From Luteimonas padinae (GTDB taxonomy: Bacteria > Pseudomonadota > Gammaproteobacteria > Xanthomonadales > Xanthomonadaceae): a stretch of DNA of 64,000 nt. A program made the position numbers and the translations under genes. Positions within the stretch are counted from its first letter, which is position 1; every line of letters starts with the position of its first letter. Under the pieces are notes generated by a model, which was not told the DNA's origin, did not search any database, and saw only the letters and a program-made list of their open reading frames with translations. The DNA lies in NCBI RefSeq assembly GCF_014652935.1, contig NZ_BMZT01000007.1, positions 132,464 through 196,463 of the forward strand. Reading direction: 5' to 3'. Positions 16,898-27,123 of this stretch are shown here, piece after piece.

Positions 16898-17245
16898 ATG
16901 AGCACGAAGATCGATCGCATCCAGGCCGCCCTGCAGGCGCTGTCCCCCAGCCACCTCGACGTGCTGGACGAAAGCCACATGCACAGCCGCGGCCTGGAAA
17001 CGCACTACAAGGCGGTGATCGCCAGCGAGGCGTTCGAAGGCAAGTCGCAGGTGCGCCGCCACCAGGCCGTGTACGCGGCGATGGGCGCGCTGATGGGCGA
17101 GATCCACGCGCTGGCGCTGCACACCTACACCGCCGCGGAGTGGGCCCGCCAGGGCGCGGCGCCGGACTCGCCGCGCTGCATGGGCGGGAGCAGGCACGAT
17201 GCGCCTGCAGCTGGCCCCGCCGCACCACCGCTGCGCGAAGGCTGA
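16898..17245 (+). CDS. bolA: BolA family protein
   Basis: 115 residues. BolA proteins pair with monothiol glutaredoxins in Fe-S handling and influence stress morphology. The core is RIQAALQALSPSHLDVLDES, then HYKAVIASEAFEGKSQVRRH (the conserved loop with FxGKSxVxRHQ) and the final IHALALHTYTAAEW. The last 30 residues, rich in Pro and Ala, lie beyond the domain. ATG 16898 places the domain at the N-terminus; longer in-frame extensions overlap ackA. It follows ackA by 43 bases and could be read through from it. Confidence 0.9.
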   Translation: MSTKIDRIQAALQALSPSHLDVLDESHMHSRGLETHYKAVIASEAFEGKSQVRRHQAVYAAMGALMGEIHALALHTYTAAEWARQGAAPDSPRCMGGSRHDAPAAGPAAPPLREG

Positions 17246-17255
17246 TTGCCATCCC

Positions 17256-17272
17256 GCGGGAGCCGCTCCCGC
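17256..17272. terminator. GC-rich hairpin after bolA
   Basis: GCGGGAG / CTCCCGC arms with loop CCG form a perfect 7-bp stem 11 bases after the bolA stop. There is no T-run, so termination would be weak or factor-dependent. Confidence 0.35.
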
Positions 17273-17413
17273 CTGCGTGATTCCGTGATGCACTGCCGCT
17301 CGCCGGCGGTGCGTGCCGTTGCGCCGCACAATGCATGCCCCTGCAATCGGTGCCACAGTGGGTGCCATGCGGGCCAGCCCTGTCCTGACCATGCCCGTGC
17401 CGGGAGCAGTCGA

Positions 17414-17539
17414 ATGAACGCGACACGTCTGTGGTCACCTGTCCGCTGGCTCGGAATCCTTGTGCTGCTGCTGATGGCGGTGGCCGTGGCCTACGCCGGC
17501 TACACGGCGATTTCCTATTGGCCTTCGATCGCTGTCTGA
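17414..17539 (+). CDS. 41-residue single-pass membrane peptide at head of nor operon
   Basis: Starts MNATRLWSPVRWLGILV at ATG 17414; one transmembrane helix (about residues 12-34, LGILVLLLMAVAVAYAGYTA) with a basic N-terminus, so probably inside-N. Weak Shine-Dalgarno (GGGAGCAG) upstream. It ends 10 bases before norC in the same direction. Tiny membrane subunits are common in haem-copper oxidase operons (CcoQ, CydX types), so a role in the nitric oxide reductase complex is plausible. I do not recognise a named family. Confidence 0.6.
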   Translation: MNATRLWSPVRWLGILVLLLMAVAVAYAGYTAISYWPSIAV

Positions 17540-17549
17540 GGAAGGACCC

Positions 17550-18392
17550 ATGAACAAGCGGCAGTCCCGGATCTTCGCCATCGTCGCAACCGGCATCGCC
17601 GCCGTTGCGTTCCTCGGCCTGACCTTCTACAGCCACACGCGCTTCGACGACCTGACCAACGCGGCGGACATCACGCCCGAGATCACCCACGGCAAGGATG
17701 TCTGGCACAAGTACAACTGCATCAACTGCCACACCCTGTTCGGCGAGGGCGCCTACTACGCCCCCGACCTGACCAAGATCGCCCAGCACCGCGGCGAGGC
17801 CTACCTCAAGGCCTACATGCGCGATCCCTCGCAGTTCTACGACGAGCAGCGCCATCGCCGGCTGATGCCGACGCAGGACCTCAGCGAGGTCGAGATCGAG
17901 AACCTGGTGAAGTTCCTCGACTGGGTGTCGAAGGTCGACAACCAGGGCTGGCCGCCGCGCCCGATCCTGGTGGCCGGCGGCTCGCTGGTCGTGGCCTCGC
18001 AGGGCACGGAGAGCGGCGCGGCGGAGGCGCGGGAAGTCAGGCCGGTGCGCCCGGACAGCGATCCGCGCGCGATCGGCGAGAACCTGTTCGGGACCGCGGT
18101 GCCGGTGTGCACGGCCTGCCACTCGCTGCAGCCGGGCGTGCAGCTCGCGGGCCCGTCGATGGCCGGCATGGCCGAGCGCGCGGCGCAGACCATCGCGTCG
18201 CCGGACTACACCGGCAGCGCCACCGACGTCGAGGGCTACATCCGCGAGTCGATCGTGACGCCCAGTGCGCACCTGGTGCCCGGGGCCATGTTCTCGGCGG
18301 AAGGGACGTCGTTCATGCCCAACACGTACGCCGAAAGCCTGACCGAAGAGCAGGTCGACCAGCTCGTGGCCTTCCTTGGATCGATGAAATAA
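17550..18392 (+). CDS. norC: Nitric oxide reductase cytochrome c subunit, extended di-haem form
   Basis: 280 residues, almost twice the usual NorC (about 150). Residues 1-30 hold the membrane anchor. The first half carries haem site C57-INC-H61 with the NorC-type context NCHTLFGEGAYYAPDLTKI, and QGWPPRPI near 133-140. A linker of about 30 residues leads to a second cytochrome c domain with C187-TAC-H191 and candidate methionine ligands at 248 and 256. NorC passes electrons to NorB in the periplasm. The extra domain could receive electrons from another donor. ATG 17550 is preceded by AGGAAGG. Confidence 0.92.
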   Translation: MNKRQSRIFAIVATGIAAVAFLGLTFYSHTRFDDLTNAADITPEITHGKDVWHKYNCINCHTLFGEGAYYAPDLTKIAQHRGEAYLKAYMRDPSQFYDEQRHRRLMPTQDLSEVEIENLVKFLDWVSKVDNQGWPPRPILVAGGSLVVASQGTESGAAEAREVRPVRPDSDPRAIGENLFGTAVPVCTACHSLQPGVQLAGPSMAGMAERAAQTIASPDYTGSATDVEGYIRESIVTPSAHLVPGAMFSAEGTSFMPNTYAESLTEEQVDQLVAFLGSMK

Positions 18393-18430
18393 GACGGGCG
18401 GGCGTCCTGCGCCGGCACGGGGAGATTCCT

Positions 18431-19801
18431 ATGCGTTACAAGTCACAATCGGTGGCGTACTGGTACTTCGCCGTGGCCATGGTGCTGTTCGGGCTGCAGA
18501 TCGTGTTCGGGCTGCTGTCGGCCGCGAAGTACCTCGGCCCCGACCCGCTGCTCTACATCCTGCCCTTCGACGTCACCAAGACGATCCATACCAACCTGCT
18601 GATCGTGTGGGTGCTGACCGGCTTCATGGGCGCCACCTACTGGATGGTGCCCGACGAGTCGCGCACCGAACTCCACAGCACGAAGCTGGCCTACTGGCAG
18701 CTGGGCCTGTGGACGCTGATGGGCGTGACCGCGGTGATCGGCTACCTGTTCCGCTACGGCACCGGCAACAAGCTGCTGGAGCAGCCGCTGCCGCACAAGA
18801 TCGTGATCGTCATCTGCATGCTGATGTTCCTCTACAACATCGGCATGACCATCCGGAAGTCGGGGCGCTTCACCACCACCGAGGGCGTGCTGCTGGGCGG
18901 CCTGGCGCTGTCGGCGATCCTCTACGTCCCGGCGCTGCTGCACTACGAGAACTACACCGTCTCGATCTTCTACCGCTGGTGGACCATCCACCTGTGGGTG
19001 GAGGGCGTGTGGATGATGATCATGGCCGGCTTCCTGGCCTACCTGCTGATCCGCCTGTCCGGCATCGACCGCGAGGTGATGGAGAAGTGGCTGTACGTGA
19101 TCGTGGGCCTGGTGTTCTTCGCCGGCATCCTCGGCACCGCGCACCACTACTACTGGGTGGGCGTGCCGCAGATCTGGCTGCCGATCGGCGGATTCTTCAG
19201 CGCGCTGGAACCGCTGGCGCTGGCCGCGATGGCGATCTACGCCTACGCCGCGATGCGCCGCGGCGGCGTCACGCATCCCAACAGCCTGGCCCTGCACTGG
19301 ACCATCGGCAGCGCGATCTTCGCCCTGTTCGGCGCCGGCCTGCTCGGCCTGGCCCACACCTGGCCCAGCGTCAACAAGTGGACCCACGGCACCCTGGTCA
19401 CCGCGATGCACGCGCACTCGGCGTTCTACGGCGCCTACGCGATGATCGTGCTGGCGATGATCACCTACGCCATGCCCGGCCTGACCAACCGTCCGCCGGG
19501 CAAGCACTCGCCGCTGGGCTACTGGGCGTTCTGGCTGCAGGTGACCGGCATGTTCGGCATGACCCTGTCCTTCGGTACCGCCGGCATCGCCCAGGTCTAC
19601 CTGGAGCGGATCATGGGCATGGGCTATCTCGATGCCCAGCTGAAGATCCAGGTGCACTTCCTGATGCTGGTCCTGACCGCGACGATCTTCGCCACGGGCG
19701 TTGCGATGTTCATCTTCGACTTCTTCAGGCACCGCCCGCAGTTCGACGTGGTCGCGGACGAGGCCGCGGACGGCGGGCTGCAAGGGCGTGCCGGGCACTG
19801 A
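18431..19801 (+). CDS. norB: Nitric oxide reductase large subunit
   Basis: 456 residues. It reduces two NO to N2O in the inner membrane with electrons from NorC. The haem and FeB ligands are visible: KTIHTNLL, TIHLWVEGVW (His and the FeB-site Glu), GTAHHYYW (two His) and MHAHSAFYGAY (two His). The N-terminus YKSQSVAYWYF is typical of cytochrome c-dependent NorB, not the longer quinol-dependent qNor. ATG 18431 has GGGGAGA 7 bases upstream. It follows norC by 38 bases and precedes norQ. Confidence 0.95.
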   Translation: MRYKSQSVAYWYFAVAMVLFGLQIVFGLLSAAKYLGPDPLLYILPFDVTKTIHTNLLIVWVLTGFMGATYWMVPDESRTELHSTKLAYWQLGLWTLMGVTAVIGYLFRYGTGNKLLEQPLPHKIVIVICMLMFLYNIGMTIRKSGRFTTTEGVLLGGLALSAILYVPALLHYENYTVSIFYRWWTIHLWVEGVWMMIMAGFLAYLLIRLSGIDREVMEKWLYVIVGLVFFAGILGTAHHYYWVGVPQIWLPIGGFFSALEPLALAAMAIYAYAAMRRGGVTHPNSLALHWTIGSAIFALFGAGLLGLAHTWPSVNKWTHGTLVTAMHAHSAFYGAYAMIVLAMITYAMPGLTNRPPGKHSPLGYWAFWLQVTGMFGMTLSFGTAGIAQVYLERIMGMGYLDAQLKIQVHFLMLVLTATIFATGVAMFIFDFFRHRPQFDVVADEAADGGLQGRAGH

Positions 19802-19804
19802 GGC

Positions 19805-20605
19805 GTGGATGAGCGGATGACGCCGGCGGAGGCCGGTCCCTACTACCTGCCCACGGGCAACGAGGTCGGCATCGCCGAGCAGTGCCACGCCGGCGGGCTG
19901 GCGATGATGCTCAAGGGCCCCACCGGCTGCGGCAAGACCCGCTTCGTCGAGCACATGGCCTGGCGGCTGGGGCGCCCGCTGATCACGGTCTCCTGCCACG
20001 ACGACCTGACCGCCAGCGACCTGGTCGGGCGCTTCCTGATCCGGCACGACGACACCGTCTGGCAGGACGGCCCGCTGACCCGCGCCGTGCGCGAGGGCGC
20101 GATCTGCTACCTCGACGAAGTGGTGGAGGCGCGCCAGGACACCATCGTGGTGCTGCATCCGCTCACCGACTACCGCCGCATCCTGCCGATCGACCGCACC
20201 GGCGAAACCCTGGAGGCCGCGCCGGGGTTCCAGCTGGTGATCTCCTACAACCCCGGCTACCAGCGCATGCTCAAGGACCTGAAGCCGAGCACGCGGCAGC
20301 GCTTCGTCGCGATCGAGCTCGGGTTTCCCGGGCCGCCGGCCGAGGCCGCGATCGTGGCCGCCGAAAGCGGCGTGGACCGCGGCACCGCGGTGGCGCTGGT
20401 GGAGCTGGCGGGGCGCCTGCGCTCGCTGCGCGACCGCGGCCTGGCGGAAGTGCCGAGCACGCGCCTGCTGATCGCCGCCGGGCGCCTGGTGGCGAGCGGC
20501 ATCGGCGTGCGCGACGCCTGCAACGTCGCAGTGGTGTCGCCGCTGAGCGACGACCCGACCCTGCTCGGCGCGATGCGCGAACTCGTCGACGCGATGTTTC
20601 CCTAG
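19805..20605 (+). CDS. norQ: NorQ/CbbQ-type MoxR AAA+ ATPase
   Basis: 266 residues. It is thought to work with NorD in inserting or activating the metal site of the nitric oxide reductase. Walker A is GPTGCGKT (about residues 38-45), Walker B is ICYLDEVVEA (about 100), followed by the sensor region ISYNPGYQ. The conserved opening PYYLPTGNE is present. GTG 19805 follows TGAGG; an in-frame ATG at 19817 is an equally possible start. It begins 3 bases after norB stops. Confidence 0.92.
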   Translation: MDERMTPAEAGPYYLPTGNEVGIAEQCHAGGLAMMLKGPTGCGKTRFVEHMAWRLGRPLITVSCHDDLTASDLVGRFLIRHDDTVWQDGPLTRAVREGAICYLDEVVEARQDTIVVLHPLTDYRRILPIDRTGETLEAAPGFQLVISYNPGYQRMLKDLKPSTRQRFVAIELGFPGPPAEAAIVAAESGVDRGTAVALVELAGRLRSLRDRGLAEVPSTRLLIAAGRLVASGIGVRDACNVAVVSPLSDDPTLLGAMRELVDAMFP

Positions 20606-20617
20606 GCGGCCGCCGCC

Positions 20618-22687
20618 GTGGCCGAGGCCGAAGACGTTGTCGTCGACGTGGCGCGCCATGCCACGGTGTTCATCCGCGACACCTGGCGACGGCACTACGC
20701 GCGCGAGCCCGACGCGCCTGTCGCTCTCGCATCATTGGCGCGGCGGCTGGACCTGCTGGTGTCGGCCGCCTGCGGCACCAGCCTGCCGATCCGCGTGGCG
20801 CTGCCGCCGGCGCGGCCGACGGTGCTGCACCGCCTGTTCCACCGCGCCGCGTATCCGCGCCACCGTCAGGCGCTGCCCGCGACCAGCGGCGACGCGATCT
20901 GGCTGCCGGCCCACCTGGAGACCTGCGACCCCGTCGAAGCGTCCGAGCTCTATCGCGCGATGGCGCTGCAGCAGGCGTACCGGGCGACGCGCGGGCACGT
21001 CCGGGCGATCGCGGAGACCCGCAGCCCACTGCTGCGCGACACCGCCCTGGTGCTGGAGGCGCGGGCCGCCGAGCTCGCCGTCGCGCGCGGCTTTCCCGGA
21101 CTGCTGCCGGCCCTGCGCCGCCTGCGCGGGCTGGCCCTGGCCGGGCGCCCGCCGCTGGCCGGCTTCGCCGCCGCGCGGCAGCCGCTGGAGCGGCTGGTCC
21201 GCGACATCCTCGGGCACGACCTGGAGGCCGCGCCGGACCAGGTCGCCGACGCCGACGCCGGCCCCGGCCCCGGCCCCGGCTGCGGCTCCGCCCCGACCGA
21301 CGACCCGCTGGCGCAGGCGGGACAGCTGGTCCGCGGCTGGGGCCTCGATGACGCCGCCGTCCGCCGCCTCGGCCCCATGCCGCTGTACCGCGACTGGTGG
21401 ACCGGCGAGCTGCGCGCGGCCGGCCCCGCGGCACGCATGGCCGAAGGCGGGCCTTCCGGACGCGATGCCGACGACGACTGCCCGGTCCGCAGCGCACGCA
21501 TGGAGCGGCGTCCCGACGAACGCGAGGCCACCGAGGACGAGGACCGCGACAGCGAGCCCGGCGTCTGGATGATCCAGCAGGACGCCCCGCACGAAGTCGC
21601 CGAGGACCCCTTCGGCCTGCAGCGCCCGGTGGACCGCGACGACGAGACCAGCCCCGACGAGTACGGCGACATGCTCTCCGAGCTGGCCTCGACCCGCATG
21701 GTGGCGGCCCCCGAGCCGCCCCGCGAGGTGCTGCTGTCCGACGATCCCCCGGCCAGCCGCGCGAAGATCGAATTCGAGGATCCCGAGGCCGGCGGCACCC
21801 GCTTCCGCTACCCCGAATGGGACCACGCGGCGGCGTCCTACCTCGAGCACGGCACCACCGTGCGGATGCTGCCCCCGCCGGCCGGCGACCCCGCCTGGAT
21901 CGACGCGACCCTGGCCCGCCACCGTGCCCACCTCGACGGCATCCGCCGCCAGTTCGAGGCCCTCCGCCCCGAGCGCGTGCGCCTGCGCCGCCAGAACGAC
22001 GGCGATGACATCGACGTCGACGCCTGCGTGGAAGGCCGCGCCGACCTGCGCGCCGGCGGTGTCCTGCGCGAAGGCCTGTACGAGTCGCGGCGCCCGGGCC
22101 GGCGCAGCATCGCGGTCTCCCTGTTGGTCGACGCGAGCGGCTCCACCGACGGCTTCATCGGCGGCGGCCGGCGCGTGATCGACGTCGAGCGCGAGGCCCT
22201 GCTGCTGGTCTGCATGGCGCTGGAGGGCCTGCGCGAACCCTTCTCGGTGATGGCGTTCTCGGGCGAAGGCCCGCACGGCGTCTCGGTGCGCATGCTCAAG
22301 GACTTCGACGAAGGCTACGGGCAGGACGTCGCCCTGCGCATCGCCGGCCTCGAGCCCGAGAACTACACCCGCGCCGGCGCCGCCATCCGGCATGCGACCG
22401 CGCTGCTGATGCGCCAGCCCGCCGGGCACCGCCTGCTGCTCATGCTGTCGGACGGCAAGCCCAACGACGCCGACCGCTACGACGGCCTGTTCGGCGTCGA
22501 GGACATGCGCCAGTCGGTGACGGAGGCGCGGCTGCAGGGCATCTTCCCGTTCTGCCTGACCGTGGACCTGCAGGCCCCGGCCTACCTCCCCGGGGTATTC
22601 GGGCCGGACAACTACGCGGTGCTGCCGACGCCGGAGCGGCTGCCGATGGTACTGCTGGAGTGGACGAGGCGGCTGCTGGCGCGCTGA
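20618..22687 (+). CDS. norD: NorD, VWA-domain nitric oxide reductase activation protein
   Basis: 689 residues. The C-terminal third is a von Willebrand A domain with the MIDAS motif DASGSTDG (about residue 505) and LMLSDGKPNDADRYDG. The N-terminal half is helical and Ala/Arg-rich, followed by an acidic central linker. NorD partners NorQ in maturing NorBC. GTG 20618 lies 12 bases after norQ. A terminator hairpin at 22721-22747 closes the operon. norE and norF are absent here. Confidence 0.9.
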   Translation: MAEAEDVVVDVARHATVFIRDTWRRHYAREPDAPVALASLARRLDLLVSAACGTSLPIRVALPPARPTVLHRLFHRAAYPRHRQALPATSGDAIWLPAHLETCDPVEASELYRAMALQQAYRATRGHVRAIAETRSPLLRDTALVLEARAAELAVARGFPGLLPALRRLRGLALAGRPPLAGFAAARQPLERLVRDILGHDLEAAPDQVADADAGPGPGPGCGSAPTDDPLAQAGQLVRGWGLDDAAVRRLGPMPLYRDWWTGELRAAGPAARMAEGGPSGRDADDDCPVRSARMERRPDEREATEDEDRDSEPGVWMIQQDAPHEVAEDPFGLQRPVDRDDETSPDEYGDMLSELASTRMVAAPEPPREVLLSDDPPASRAKIEFEDPEAGGTRFRYPEWDHAAASYLEHGTTVRMLPPPAGDPAWIDATLARHRAHLDGIRRQFEALRPERVRLRRQNDGDDIDVDACVEGRADLRAGGVLREGLYESRRPGRRSIAVSLLVDASGSTDGFIGGGRRVIDVEREALLLVCMALEGLREPFSVMAFSGEGPHGVSVRMLKDFDEGYGQDVALRIAGLEPENYTRAGAAIRHATALLMRQPAGHRLLLMLSDGKPNDADRYDGLFGVEDMRQSVTEARLQGIFPFCLTVDLQAPAYLPGVFGPDNYAVLPTPERLPMVLLEWTRRLLAR

Positions 22688-22720
22688 GGGGCGCGCGGAA
22701 CGTCGGCTGGATGAAAAGCA

Positions 22721-22747
22721 GAAAGCCCGCGTCGATGGCGGGCTTTC
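22721..22747 (+). terminator. Terminator after nor operon
   Basis: GAAAGCCCGC (22721-22730) pairs with GCGGGCTTTC (22738-22747), loop GTCGATG. It ends in TTTC and then a C-rich stretch, giving a short U-run. It also stands 32 bases downstream of the tRNA on the other strand and has As on the far side, so it could end both transcripts. Confidence 0.75.
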
Positions 22748-22778
22748 CTCGTGCAACATGCCGGTCTGTTGCGGAATC

Positions 22779-22855
22779 TGGTGGCTATGGGTGGAATCGA
22801 ACCACCGACCTCGGGATTATGAGTCTCGCGCTCTAACCGTCTGAGCTACATAGCC
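22779..22855 (-). tRNA. tRNA-Met (CAT), elongator type
   Basis: 77 bases read on the minus strand. The acceptor GGCTATG pairs with CATAGCC and is followed by an encoded CCA. The D-arm (GCTCAGACGGTTAGAGC), the anticodon loop CTCATAA with CAT, and the T-loop GGTTCGATTCC are all present. The GG start and full G-C pairing at the acceptor base argue against initiator tRNA. A tRNA-Ile2 with a modified CAT anticodon cannot be excluded, but the body resembles elongator Met. Confidence 0.93.
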
Positions 22856-23009
22856 ATGGCGCTCTAGCGCATCGCGCTTCGAGCCCGCAATTGTCCACCC
22901 GTCGGGCCCCGGCGTCAAACCCCCGGGCGCGGCTTGTCCCTCCCGGCGCCGCGTGGCAGAGTCGATCGCAGTGACGCCGCAGGCGTCGAAAGACTCAGGA
23001 GTCCGCATC

Positions 23010-23627
23010 GTGATCGATCCGGACGGCTATCGCCCCAACGTGGGCATCGTGTTGATGCACCCCGACGGCCGGGTGTTCTGGGCGCGGCGGGTGCGCCGTG
23101 ACGGCTGGCAGTTCCCGCAGGGCGGGATGAACTCCGACGAGACCCCGCTCGAGGCCATGTACCGGGAGCTCCGCGAGGAAACCGGGCTGACGTCCGCCCA
23201 CGTCGACGTGCTGGGGGTCACGCCGGGCTGGCTGCGCTATCGGCTGCCGCCCCGGGCCATCCGCCGCAACGACCGCCTGGTCTGCATCGGCCAGAAGCAG
23301 GTCTGGTACCTGCTGCGCTTCACCGGCGCCGACGCCGACCTGCGCCTGGACCTGACCGACAAGCCCGAATTCGACCATTGGCGCTGGGTCGACTTCTGGT
23401 ACCCGCTGGAGCATGTGGTCACGTTCAAGCGCGGCGTCTACATGCGCGCGCTGCAGCATCTTGCTCCGTTCGCACGCCAGGTGGCGGGCGCGGTCGCCGT
23501 GCCGACCATCAGCCTGGAAACCCAGCGCAGCCGTGGCCGCGGGGGCGGCGGGGGGGCGGGCGAACGCGTCCGAAGCGCGCCGCGCCGGCCGGCAGGCACC
23601 CGGCGCTCGTCGGGCGATCTCTCCTGA
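23010..23627 (+). CDS. rppH: RNA pyrophosphohydrolase
   Basis: 205 residues with a GTG start that gives the standard N-terminus (V/M)[21 protein letters not shown] lies 8 bases upstream. RppH removes pyrophosphate from mRNA 5' ends and so triggers RNase E decay. The Nudix box (about residues 38-60) reads [17 protein letters not shown] followed by REETGL. The domain ends near residue 165; the remaining 40 residues are Arg/Gly-rich and probably disordered, longer than in E. coli (176). Confidence 0.93.
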   Translation: MIDPDGYRPNVGIVLMHPDGRVFWARRVRRDGWQFPQGGMNSDETPLEAMYRELREETGLTSAHVDVLGVTPGWLRYRLPPRAIRRNDRLVCIGQKQVWYLLRFTGADADLRLDLTDKPEFDHWRWVDFWYPLEHVVTFKRGVYMRALQHLAPFARQVAGAVAVPTISLETQRSRGRGGGGGAGERVRSAPRRPAGTRRSSGDLS

Positions 23628-23650
23628 ATGCGGACGATCCTCATTCAGCA

Positions 23651-23680
23651 TTGACAATCATTCTCATGTGCGTGGACAAT
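23651..23680 (+). promoter_or_regulatory. bfd promoter with overlapping Fur box
   Basis: TTGACA (23651-23656), 18 bases, GACAAT (23675-23680). A 7-1-7 Fur site TGACAATcATTCTCA (23652-23666) covers the -35 and differs from TGATAATnATTATCA at two of fourteen positions. Iron-loaded Fur would block RNA polymerase here. Confidence 0.75.
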
Positions 23681-23710
23681 GCACGCGTCCCAGGTTCCGC
23701 GAGCCATGCC

Positions 23711-23917
23711 GTGTACGTCTGTGTCTGCAACGGGGTCACCGACCACCAGATCCGCCAGGCGGCGGCTGCCGGCTGCGGCAGCATGGCCGAACTGACCATG
23801 CGCACCGGCTGCGGCGCCAGCTGCGGCAGCTGCGTGGACACTGCGGCGGCGCTGCTGGAAGCGGAAGCCGCCACGCGCCGGGTCCTGCACGAGCTGCCCC
23901 TGGCCCACGCGGCCTGA
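23711..23917 (+). CDS. bfd: Bacterioferritin-associated ferredoxin
   Basis: 68 residues. Bfd carries a [2Fe-2S] cluster and reduces stored ferric iron in bacterioferritin so that it can be released when iron is short. The four cluster cysteines are in VCVCNGVTDHQIR and TGCGASCGSCVD. GTG 23711 gives the usual N-terminus (V)YVCVCNGV; an in-frame ATG at 23666 lies inside the promoter, so cannot be used. It is placed under a Fur box, and bfr follows 135 bases later. Confidence 0.88.
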   Translation: MYVCVCNGVTDHQIRQAAAAGCGSMAELTMRTGCGASCGSCVDTAAALLEAEAATRRVLHELPLAHAA

Positions 23918-24052
23918 TCCCCGCGCCACGCGCGCAACGCACGTCCGGCCAGCGGCCGGATGCGGTTGCGGATGATCACGATTCCCGTTCCGGCAGGGTG
24001 CCATCGCAGGCGCTAGAGTCCCCGGCATCCCCATCCCAGCCGGAGGCATGCC

Positions 24053-24523
24053 ATGAAGGGCGATCCCAAGGTCATCGAGTTCCTCAACAAGGCGCTCTAC
24101 AACGAGCTCACCGCGATCAACCAGTACTTCCTGCACGCCAAGATGCTGAAGAACTGGGGCATCGAGGAGCTCGCCAAGCACGAGTACGAGGAATCGATCG
24201 ACGAGATGAAGCACGCCGACCGGTTGGCGGACCGCATCCTGTTCCTCGAGGGCCTGCCGAACTTCCAGGCGCTGGGCAAGCTGCGCGTCGGCGAGACGCC
24301 GCGCGAGATCCTGGAATGCGACCTGTCGCTGGAGCTGGACGGCCTGCCGCTGCTGCGCGAGGCCATCGAGTACTGCGACAGCGTCAAGGACTTCACCAGC
24401 GGCCGCCTGTTCAAGGACATCCTCGACTCCGAGGAAGAGCACGTCGACTGGATCGAGACCCAGCTCGACCTGATCAACCGCATCGGCGAGCAGAACTACC
24501 TGCAGTCGAAGATGGGCGGCTGA
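24053..24523 (+). CDS. bfr: Bacterioferritin
   Basis: 156 residues. A 24-subunit haem-containing iron-storage shell. Ferroxidase ligands E18, E51 and H54 and the haem-binding M52 (DEMKHAD) are all in the standard positions, with later ligands in [13 protein letters not shown] 24053 is preceded by GGAGG. It lies downstream of Fur-controlled bfd, as is common, but the 135-base gap leaves room for a separate promoter. Converges with the sensor kinase gene. Confidence 0.95.
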   Translation: MKGDPKVIEFLNKALYNELTAINQYFLHAKMLKNWGIEELAKHEYEESIDEMKHADRLADRILFLEGLPNFQALGKLRVGETPREILECDLSLELDGLPLLREAIEYCDSVKDFTSGRLFKDILDSEEEHVDWIETQLDLINRIGEQNYLQSKMGG

Positions 24524-24557
24524 GGCCGCGCCATCCGCCTCCTCGCGCGCAGGCCGC

Positions 24558-27122
<2,565 letters not shown>

Positions 27123-27123
27123 G

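Noticed and set aside
17273..17413. Possible FNR/Dnr or NorR site before the nor operon.
   Set aside because: No TTGAT-N4-ATCAA or clear NorR-type repeat could be found by eye.
22817..23008. Short minus-strand frame overlapping the tRNA.
   Set aside because: It overlaps tRNA-Met and has no ribosome-binding site or resemblance to a protein.
23666..23710. Longer bfd start at ATG 23666.
   Set aside because: The codon lies inside the Fur-boxed promoter, upstream of the predicted transcript start; the conserved protein starts at the GTG at 23711.
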